A stretch of 14,421 bases of DNA from Acidobacteriota bacterium (GTDB lineage: Bacteria; Acidobacteriota; Vicinamibacteria; Vicinamibacterales; SCN-69-37), in NCBI GenBank assembly GCA_024653875.1, contig JANLHE010000316.1, positions 1 through 14,421 of the forward strand. Reading direction: 5' to 3'. The notes under the pieces are model-generated. The model did no database searches, had not been told where the DNA came from, and saw only the letters and a list, made by a program, of their open reading frames with translations. This document shows, piece by piece, positions 1-6,274 of this stretch (the first letter of the stretch is position 1; each line of letters begins with the position of its first letter). The position numbers and the translations under genes were made by a program.

Positions 1-798
1 AAGGCGATAGACGCCGGTCGAGACCATCGTCGCGACGCCTTCGGCCACCAGCGCGCGGTTGCCCAGCCCCGCCTCCGCGCGGGACAGCCCCGTGACCCGT
101 GCCAGTTCTCCGCGCATCGTCATCCCCGCACCGATCAGGAAGCACCGCGCGATCTCGCGAAAAGCGGTCTCGCGCGTGATGCGTTGCGTCAGTGCCTCGG
201 GGAACCGTCCGATGGCCAGCGTCCAGATGTACGTGAACTTCGGCCGATAGACCACCTCGCTCGGCACCACGATCATCGCCGCCTGCAATTCGTCCAGGCC
301 GCGCAGGAACGCCTGCCGGTCCTTCACGCCCGAATCCACGCGCAGGTCCAGCGAGCTCATTTCCCATTCCTTGCGGAGGATCGCAAGAATCGCGCGCGCG
401 GCAGGGCTGAGGCGCGTCCGCTCGTCCGCCCGCCGCAGGCGCCAGAGGGCGTGGAAGCAGGGGATCATCCGGGGGGCGATGAACATCGCCTTGCCGCGCG
501 CCAGCTTTCCGTAATAGACCTTGCCCCGCTGCAGGACTTCGTCCTTCAGTTGCCACGTCAGCGACGCCTCCGGGTCCTTCTGCACGTTGCGCGGCATGAC
601 GGCATCGCGGCGGCCGCACACGGCCACATACAGCGACGGCCCGGGCCTGCGCGAGTCCGTCAGGCACGCGGCGAAACCGGTCTGCTCGATAAACCGTTCC
701 GCCTCGAGCGCTGTCTCGACCTGGCGGGCGCCTTCGCGGCGCCACCGCGCATCGCGGAACTCTTCAATGTCCTCTGGAAGGGGGGCGGCTGTGTTCAT
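1..798 (-). CDS. AlkZ-related winged-helix DNA-binding protein, partial (C-terminus missing)
   Basis: The reading frame is open for 266 codons from the ATG at 798 down to the window edge, so the C-terminal end is missing. The protein begins MNTAAPLPEDIEEF. It carries a block with LTWQLKDE (about residues 80-87) followed by KVYYGKLARGK (93-103), which I recognise from proteins annotated as AlkZ-related, that is, relatives of the winged-helix DNA glycosylase fold AlkZ/YcaQ. A probable winged-helix segment lies at about 131-200 (SPAARAILAIL, then a basic, Leu-rich helix and a beta wing). I do not see the catalytic QxQ/QxD motif of true AlkZ glycosylases, so DNA alkylation repair should not be assumed. 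The role is unknown. The start is uncertain: in-frame ATGs at 858, 852 and 846 and a GTG at 819 lie upstream, and none has a clear ribosome site. The gene is divergent from the GH27 gene. The family call is from memory of conserved blocks and is moderately sure. That the gene is real is strongly supported by its protein-like sequence. Confidence 0.72.
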   Translation of the reverse strand, partial: MNTAAPLPEDIEEFRDARWRREGARQVETALEAERFIEQTGFAACLTDSRRPGPSLYVAVCGRRDAVMPRNVQKDPEASLTWQLKDEVLQRGKVYYGKLARGKAMFIAPRMIPCFHALWRLRRADERTRLSPAARAILAILRKEWEMSSLDLRVDSGVKDRQAFLRGLDELQAAMIVVPSEVVYRPKFTYIWTLAIGRFPEALTQRITRETAFREIARCFLIGAGMTMRGELARVTGLSRAEAGLGNRALVAEGVATMVSTGVYRL

Positions 799-864
799 GC
801 GACCCAGGCAGGATTTCACGATCGACCTGGGTGTGGCGAGGCCCATTTCCATTACCATTCGTCC
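799..864. promoter_or_regulatory. Divergent intergenic gap with a -10-like box before the GH27 gene
   Basis: This 66-base gap must hold the promoters for both flanking genes if the leftward gene starts at 798. On the plus strand, TACCAT at 853-858 fits a -10 pattern (TANNAT) and ends six bases before the GH27 ATG, a geometry expected for a leaderless transcript. No convincing -35 box or Shine-Dalgarno sequence is seen on either strand. This is a weak, pattern-based call. Confidence 0.25.
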
Positions 865-2877
865 ATGCGATATCTCATGGTGGCCGGCGTGTGCGCGGTG
901 GTCATGGTCACGGCGGACCTGGCCGGATCGGGACAACCGCAGCGCGCGGCCATCATCGAGACGCTGCGCGCGCCTGAGGCGCCGCCGAATGCGATCTGGC
1001 TTGATTCGCTGGACCTGACCAGGATGGTCCAACGCCGCCAGACACCGCAGGCCGGGCGCACCCTCGCACGCGCCGGGCGGGGCCGGGGTGCCGGCGCCGC
1101 CCCGATCACCCTCGGGGGCGTTGAGTACCCGCATGGCATTGGCACGCTCTCGATCAACGAACTCATCGTCGACCTGAAGGGGCAGGCCACGCGATTCGTG
1201 GCGACGGTCGGCCTGGATGATCTCGTCACGGGGCAGGGCTCGGTCAACGTCGAGGTGTGGGTCGACAACACGAACAAGTTCAAGAGTCGTGTGCTCAAGG
1301 CCGGGGACGCGCCGGAACTCGTGGACGTGGATCTGACCGGCGCACGCTTCATGGAACTTGTCATCGATGACGGAGATGACGTCAGCACCGGCGACAACGC
1401 CGACTGGGGCGGCGGCCTGATCTACTTGAAGCCCGGCGCGACGGAAAAGCCGGAGAGCTGGGCGTTCCCCTCCGAGCCGGCGCCGCCGATTGCGCCAGGG
1501 ACATCGGTGGAGCCTCGCATCAACGCGCCGCGGATCACCGGGGCGACGCCTGGCCGGTTCTTCCTCTTCAGGATCCCTGCAACAGGTGAAGCGCCGCTGA
1601 CGTTCGCGGCGCCCAATCTGCCCGAAGGCCTGACCCTCGACACCGCAACAGGCATCATCACCGGGGCCCTCGCGGCCGCCGGCCGCACGAATGTCCTGGT
1701 CACGGTGACGAACGGCAGGGGACGAGCCACCGGCACGCTCACGATCATCGGCGGAGACGACGCACTGGCGCTCACGCCGCCGCTGGGCTGGAATTCGTGG
1801 AACGTATGGGGCGGATCGGTTGACGACGCGAAGGTGCGAGCCGCCGCGGATGCCATGGTGTCGAGCGGGCTCGCCGCCGCCGGCTACCAGTACATCAACA
1901 TCGACGACGGGTGGGAGGGGGAGCGCGACGCCAGCGGCGTCCTGCAGCCGAACAGCAAGTTCCCGGACATGAAGGCGCTTACCAGCTACGTGCACGGCAA
2001 GGGGCTGAAGATCGGCATCTACTCGTCTCCAGGCGCCCGCACGTGCCAGGGACTCCAAGGCAGCCTGAACCACGAGGACATTGACGCCCGCACCTGGGCC
2101 GAGTGGGGCTTTGATCTCCTCAAGCATGACTGGTGCTCGTACGGCAACACGTTGCCGGATCAGCCGCTCGATCACCTCAAGAGACCGTACGTCGTGATGC
2201 GGGACGCGCTGCGCAAGACCAATCGCGACATCGTCTACAGCCTGTGTCAGTACGGCATGGGCAAGGTGTGGGAGTGGGGCAAAGAGGTGGGAGGCCATCT
2301 GTGGCGCACCACGGGTGACCTGACCGATGTCTGGTCGAATATGTCCACCGTCGGATTCCGGCAGGCGGGGCGGGAGCAGTGGTCGAAGCCTGGCGGCTGG
2401 ACCGACCCCGACATGCTCGTGATTGGCAAGGTCGGCTGGGGCCCGAGTATTCACGATACGCGGCTGACGCCGAACGAGCAGATCACCCACATCTCGTTGT
2501 GGACCCTGCAAGCCGCACCGCTGCTCATCGGGGCTGACATGACCCAGTTCGACGCGTTCACGACCAGTCTGATGACCAATCCCGAGGTGATGGACATCAA
2601 TCAGGACGCGCTCGGCCGGGGCGCGAGCCGCGTGTATCAGCGCGAACGGCTGGAGATGTGGGCGCGGTCGCTCGCCGACGGCACGATCGCGGTGGGCCTC
2701 TTCAACCGCGGGCTCGGTGCCGCGCGGATGACGGCCACGTGGGCCGAGTTGGGGCTCAACGGCACCCAACCCGTCCGAGACGTCTGGCGCCTCCGCGACT
2801 TGCCGCCGGCCGCGCGCGAGTTCTCGGCGATGGTGCCCGCCCACGGCACGGTGCTCGTGAGAATCGGGCGGCGATAG
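865..2877 (+). CDS. Exported GH27 alpha-galactosidase-like glycoside hydrolase with NPCBM and Ig-like domains
   Basis: A 670-residue secreted enzyme expected to hydrolyse terminal alpha-galactosyl (or related) residues of oligo- or polysaccharides with retention of configuration. A signal peptide (MRYLMVAGVCAVVMV...) covers about residues 1-24. An NPCBM-type carbohydrate-binding domain spans about 50-195 (PITLGGVEYPHGIG at 80, ADWGGGLIYL near 185). A putative Ig (He_PIG-like) domain spans about 215-297 (LPEGLTLDTATGIITG). The GH27 barrel starts at about 302 with PPLGWNSWN and contains IDDGW and LLKHDWC, whose Asp422 is the expected nucleophile. WRTTGD supplies Asp485 as the expected acid/base. 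A beta-sandwich ends the protein from about 580. The ATG at 865 was chosen because it starts the signal peptide. The frame stays open upstream to 184, but that part is antisense to the neighbouring gene. GH27 also includes N-acetylgalactosaminidases and beta-L-arabinopyranosidases, so the exact substrate is open. Confidence 0.93.
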   Translation: MRYLMVAGVCAVVMVTADLAGSGQPQRAAIIETLRAPEAPPNAIWLDSLDLTRMVQRRQTPQAGRTLARAGRGRGAGAAPITLGGVEYPHGIGTLSINELIVDLKGQATRFVATVGLDDLVTGQGSVNVEVWVDNTNKFKSRVLKAGDAPELVDVDLTGARFMELVIDDGDDVSTGDNADWGGGLIYLKPGATEKPESWAFPSEPAPPIAPGTSVEPRINAPRITGATPGRFFLFRIPATGEAPLTFAAPNLPEGLTLDTATGIITGALAAAGRTNVLVTVTNGRGRATGTLTIIGGDDALALTPPLGWNSWNVWGGSVDDAKVRAAADAMVSSGLAAAGYQYINIDDGWEGERDASGVLQPNSKFPDMKALTSYVHGKGLKIGIYSSPGARTCQGLQGSLNHEDIDARTWAEWGFDLLKHDWCSYGNTLPDQPLDHLKRPYVVMRDALRKTNRDIVYSLCQYGMGKVWEWGKEVGGHLWRTTGDLTDVWSNMSTVGFRQAGREQWSKPGGWTDPDMLVIGKVGWGPSIHDTRLTPNEQITHISLWTLQAAPLLIGADMTQFDAFTTSLMTNPEVMDINQDALGRGASRVYQRERLEMWARSLADGTIAVGLFNRGLGAARMTATWAELGLNGTQPVRDVWRLRDLPPAAREFSAMVPAHGTVLVRIGRR

Positions 2878-2938
2878 CACACGGACGCCAAGGCGGGGCC
2901 GGCGGGGGCGAGCCGGGCGTCGTGGGGGACTTTTCAGC

Positions 2939-2983
2939 GGCAGGGGCGGCCCGATCCCGGCTTTCCCTGCCTGATTCCCTGCC
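2939..2983. repeat. Short direct repeat pair with an inverted copy upstream of the hypE-like gene
   Basis: TTCCCTGCC occurs at 2963-2971 and again at 2975-2983, a 12-base period. The complementary GGCAGGG lies at 2939-2945 and could pair with either copy. The cluster ends 48 bases before the TTG start of the activating-enzyme gene. Spacing of about one helical turn is compatible with a tandem protein-binding site, and the two alternative pairings with a switchable hairpin. The rest of the gap at 2878-3031 shows no gene. The repeats are seen directly; the regulatory role is only inferred. Confidence 0.35.
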
Positions 2984-3031
2984 AGATGCGGGGTTCCGTG
3001 TGGCCGCAGCCTTGCATTCATACAGGGCACC

Positions 3032-3907
3032 TTGCCACAGGGCCTGATCTTCAACGTCCAGCGATTCTCCCTCCACGACGGGCCGGGAGTGCGCAGCACG
3101 GTGTTCCTGAAGGGCTGCCCACTGCACTGCACGTGGTGCCACAACCCTGAGAGCCAGTCGCCCCGGCCGGAGTTTGTCAGGCTGGTGCACCGGTGCATGC
3201 GGTGCGGGCGCTGCGGCGAGGAGGAACTGGCGAATCCGGTGGTGACTGGCCGGGACGACGCGGACGTTGAACTTTGTCCGACCGGCGCCCTTCAGGCCGT
3301 GGGTCGGACGGTGACGCCCGAGGCCCTGGTGGCCGAGCTGCTGCACGACCGGATCTTCTTTGACGAGTCCGGCGGCGGCGTGACGTTCTCGGGTGGCGAG
3401 CCGTTGATGCAGGCGGCGTTCGCGACCGAGTGCCTGCGCCGGCTCGACGCCGAAGGCGTGCACACGGCGCTTGATACCTGCGGCTTCGCGCGGTGGCAGG
3501 ATCTGGCGGACGCCGCCGCGCACGCCGACCTCGTGCTCTTCGACCTGAAGCTCATGGACGATGCGCGCCATCGGGCCGCCACCGGGGTGTCGAACGATCG
3601 CATTCTCGAGAACCTGCGGACCCTCGCGCGGAGTCACTCGCACATCTGGATCCGCGTGCCGGTCATTCCGGGTGTGAACGACGACGCGCCGAATCTGGAT
3701 GCGACGGCGGCCTTCGTCGCCGAACTGCCGGGGGTGCGCCGCGTGGAACTGCTACCGTATCATGCGACCGGCGAGCCGAAGTTCGCGCGCGTGGGCCTCG
3801 CCTATGCGCTGCCCGACACGACGCCGCCCGACCGCGCACGGCTCGAGCACCTGGCCGCGCATTTCCGCGATCGCGGACTGACCACCACGCTTGGAGGCCA
3901 CCCATGA
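3032..3907 (+). CDS. hypE: Glycyl radical enzyme activating enzyme (radical SAM, HypE-like)
   Basis: A 291-residue radical SAM protein of the pyruvate formate-lyase activase family. It would use a reduced 4Fe-4S cluster and S-adenosylmethionine to place the glycyl radical on the enzyme encoded next. The N-terminus has LIFNVQRFSLHDGPGVR and then CPLHCTWC, giving cluster ligands Cys29, Cys33 and Cys36. GGGVTFSGGEP at 114-124 is the family's Gly-rich SAM-binding stretch. Between them lies a shortened ferredoxin-like insert with only Cys55, Cys58, Cys61 and Cys82 (the last in CPTGAL), enough for one auxiliary cluster. The start is TTG at 3032. The frame has a stop at 2972 and no ATG or GTG between, and the family consensus begins only a few residues before GLIF. 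A weak AGGG lies four bases upstream. Its stop overlaps the next start as ATGA (3904-3907), implying translational coupling. The HypE name rests on the partner gene. Confidence 0.9.
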   Translation: MPQGLIFNVQRFSLHDGPGVRSTVFLKGCPLHCTWCHNPESQSPRPEFVRLVHRCMRCGRCGEEELANPVVTGRDDADVELCPTGALQAVGRTVTPEALVAELLHDRIFFDESGGGVTFSGGEPLMQAAFATECLRRLDAEGVHTALDTCGFARWQDLADAAAHADLVLFDLKLMDDARHRAATGVSNDRILENLRTLARSHSHIWIRVPVIPGVNDDAPNLDATAAFVAELPGVRRVELLPYHATGEPKFARVGLAYALPDTTPPDRARLEHLAAHFRDRGLTTTLGGHP

Positions 3908-6264
3908 CCCCCCGCACGGCACGCCTGCGTCACGACAGCCTCGACGCGGTTCCCTCGATCAGCGGCGAACGCGCCCGCCTCACCACCGCGTTTTATCGCG
4001 AGCACCTGGGGCGGCACAGCACACCGGTGCTGCGCGCGATGAACTTCTACGCCCTGTGTGATCAGAAGACCCTCTGGATGGGTGAAGGGGAACTGATCGT
4101 CGGCGAACGCGGTCCTGCGCCCAAGGCCGTTCCCACCTACCCGGAACTCACCTGCCACAGCGCCGAGGACCTGCGCATTCTCGACACGCGGCCCAAGACC
4201 AGCTACAAGGTGGCACCGGAGGTCGTCGCCGAGTACGAACGCGACATCATTCCGTACTGGCGCGGGCGTTCGCTGCGCGACCAGATGTTCGCCCAGCTGC
4301 CGGCGGAATGGCACGACGCGTACGCGGCCGGCTGCTTCACCGAGTTCATGGAACAGCGCGCCCCGGGCCACACGGTGGGGGACGGCAAGCTCTACCGGAA
4401 GGGGATGCTCGATTTCAAGGCCGACATCGCCCGCGCGGACGCGGCGCTCGACTTTGCGCGCGACCCCGAGGCGCTCGACAAGCGGGAGCAACTGCGCGCC
4501 ATGGCCATCGCCTGCGACGCGGTCATCCGGTTCGCCGGGCGCCACGCCGACCTGGCCGAACGCGCCGCCCGCGCCTCGGACGACCCCGACCGCCGGCAGG
4601 AACTCGAGGCGATCGCCGCCGTGTGCCGGCACGTGCCCGCCCACGCCCCGCGCACCTTCCACGAAGCGCTGCAGGCGTACTGGTTCTGCCACCTCGCGGT
4701 CATCACGGAGCTCAATGGATGGGACGCGTTCAGTCCGGGCCACCTCGACCAGCACCTGTGGCCGTTCTACCAGCAGGGCCTGGCCGACGGCACGCTCACG
4801 CGCGAGTCCGCGAGGGAACTGATCGAGTGCTTCTTCATCAAGTTCAACAACCACACCTCGCCGCCCAAGGTGGGCGTGACGGCTGCCGAGAGCGGCACGT
4901 ACACGGACTTTGCGAACATCAACCTCGCCGGGCTGCTGCGCGACGGCAGCGACGGCTCCAACGCGGTCACGCACCTGCTCCTTGATGTCATCGACGACAT
5001 GCACCTGCTGCAGCCCAGCAGCAACATGCAGGTGTCGCGCAAGACCCCGGACCACGTGCTGAAGCACGGGCTGACGGTCATTCGCAACGGCTACGGATTT
5101 CCGTCCCTCTTCAACGCGGATGCCGTGGTGGAGGAGCAGTTGCGCCAGGGCAAGACGCCCGAGGATGCGCGCGAGGGCGGGTGTTCAGGCTGCGTGGAGG
5201 TGGGCGCCTTCGGCAAGGAGGCCTACATCCTCACGGGTTACTTCAACCTCATGAAGATGCTGGAACTGGCGCTGCACGACGGCTTCGATGCGCGCACGGG
5301 CACGTACGTCGGCGCACGCACCGGTGACCCGGCCGGGTTCACCACGTTCGACGAACTGTTCGCGGCGTTCGAGACCCAGGTCCGGCACGGCCTCGACGTC
5401 AAGATCCGCGGCAACCAGCTCATCGAGCGGCTCTTTGCGACGCGCATGCCGCACACGTTCCTCTCGGTGATTACCGACGACTGCATCGCGCGCGGGAAGG
5501 ACTACAACGCCGGCGGGGCGCGCTACAACAACACGTTTATCCAGGCCGTCGGCATCGGCAGCCTGACAGACAGTCTGTCCGCGCTGAAGGAGCTGGTGTA
5601 CGACAAGGCCGAGTGGCCGCTCGCGAGGCTGGTGGAGGCCCTCGACGCCGACTTCACCGGGAACGCGCCGCTCAAGCAGCGGCTCCTTCACAAGACACAC
5701 AAGTACGGGAACGACGACGAGCAGGCCGACGCGCTGATGCGGCGCTCGTTCCAGATGCTGTTCGAGGCCATCGACGGCCGCCCGAACACCAAAGGCGGCG
5801 CCTACCGGCTCGAGATGCTGCCCACCACCAGCCACGTGTACTTTGGCGAAGTGTGCCTGGCGTCGGCGGACGGGCGCGGGGAAGGGCAGCCGGTGTCGGA
5901 GGGCATCAGCCCGGTGCAAGGCGCCGATCGACACGGGCCCACGGCCGTGCTCCGATCGGCCGCGAAGATGGACCACATCAAGACCGGTGGCACGCTGCTC
6001 AACATGAAGTTCTCGCCGGACCTGCTGGCCGGCGACAGCGGCATCGACCACCTGCAGAGCCTCGTGCGGTCGTACTTCAAGATGGACGGGCACCACATGC
6101 AGTTCAACGTGGTGACGGCCGCCACGCTCCGGGAGGCGATGGCCCACCCTGCCGCCCACCGCGACCTCATCGTCCGCGTGGCCGGCTACAGCGATTATTT
6201 CTGCGATCTGTCGGAGGCGCTCCAGGAGGAGATCATCCGCCGGACCGAGCACGCGTCGTTCTAG
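3904..6264 (+). CDS. hypD: Glycyl radical enzyme, probable trans-4-hydroxy-L-proline dehydratase (HypD-like)
   Basis: A 786-residue glycyl radical enzyme. The radical site is Gly761 in RVAGYSD near the C-terminus and the thiyl-forming Cys is Cys430 in SGCVEV, with Glu432 as the likely general base. From memory the sequence follows clostridial HypD (789 residues, Gly765, Cys434) almost end to end. Shared blocks include EFMEQRAPGHTV, WDAF.PG, QPSSN, FGKEAY.LTGY and LPTT.H.YFGE, which carry most of the substrate-contact residues I recall for HypD. That enzyme dehydrates trans-4-hydroxy-L-proline to pyrroline-5-carboxylate, which ProC then reduces to proline. No proC lies in the window. Differences are Cys427 and Val433 where HypD has Thr. 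Another GRE, such as a C-N cleaving hydroxyproline lyase, is a lesser alternative. The radical form should be oxygen-sensitive and cytoplasmic. The symbol is unrelated to hydrogenase-maturation hypD. The GRE class is certain; the substrate is likely. Confidence 0.88.
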   Translation: MTPRTARLRHDSLDAVPSISGERARLTTAFYREHLGRHSTPVLRAMNFYALCDQKTLWMGEGELIVGERGPAPKAVPTYPELTCHSAEDLRILDTRPKTSYKVAPEVVAEYERDIIPYWRGRSLRDQMFAQLPAEWHDAYAAGCFTEFMEQRAPGHTVGDGKLYRKGMLDFKADIARADAALDFARDPEALDKREQLRAMAIACDAVIRFAGRHADLAERAARASDDPDRRQELEAIAAVCRHVPAHAPRTFHEALQAYWFCHLAVITELNGWDAFSPGHLDQHLWPFYQQGLADGTLTRESARELIECFFIKFNNHTSPPKVGVTAAESGTYTDFANINLAGLLRDGSDGSNAVTHLLLDVIDDMHLLQPSSNMQVSRKTPDHVLKHGLTVIRNGYGFPSLFNADAVVEEQLRQGKTPEDAREGGCSGCVEVGAFGKEAYILTGYFNLMKMLELALHDGFDARTGTYVGARTGDPAGFTTFDELFAAFETQVRHGLDVKIRGNQLIERLFATRMPHTFLSVITDDCIARGKDYNAGGARYNNTFIQAVGIGSLTDSLSALKELVYDKAEWPLARLVEALDADFTGNAPLKQRLLHKTHKYGNDDEQADALMRRSFQMLFEAIDGRPNTKGGAYRLEMLPTTSHVYFGEVCLASADGRGEGQPVSEGISPVQGADRHGPTAVLRSAAKMDHIKTGGTLLNMKFSPDLLAGDSGIDHLQSLVRSYFKMDGHHMQFNVVTAATLREAMAHPAAHRDLIVRVAGYSDYFCDLSEALQEEIIRRTEHASF

Positions 6265-6267
6265 AAT
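6262..6267 (+). promoter_or_regulatory. Candidate -10 box overlapping the hypD stop codon
   Basis: TAGAAT matches the bacterial -10 consensus TATAAT at five of six positions. It ends seven bases before the ATG at 6275, and its TAG is also the stop codon of the glycyl radical enzyme gene. No Shine-Dalgarno sequence lies at a normal distance before 6275, so this could drive a leaderless transcript of the hydrolase gene. No clear -35 box is seen. Confidence 0.3.
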
Positions 6268-6274
6268 GCAGGGC

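Noticed and set aside
184..864. N-terminal extension of the GH27 reading frame by 227 codons
   Set aside because: The extension is antisense to a better-supported gene (AlkZ-related, 1-798), has no domain-like sequence, and would bury a clear signal peptide that begins at 865.
2884..2921. Possible terminator after the GH27 gene (GACGCC paired with GGCGTC)
   Set aside because: The stem is only six pairs around a 26-base GC-rich loop, and the following run of T is short (ACTTTTC) and eight bases away. Too weak to call.
3802..5067. Long open frame on the minus strand inside the glycyl radical gene (421 codons)
   Set aside because: Codon bias in GC-rich DNA leaves antisense frames open. The translation is rich in Arg, Val and Gly with no motif, while the plus strand encodes a strongly conserved enzyme.
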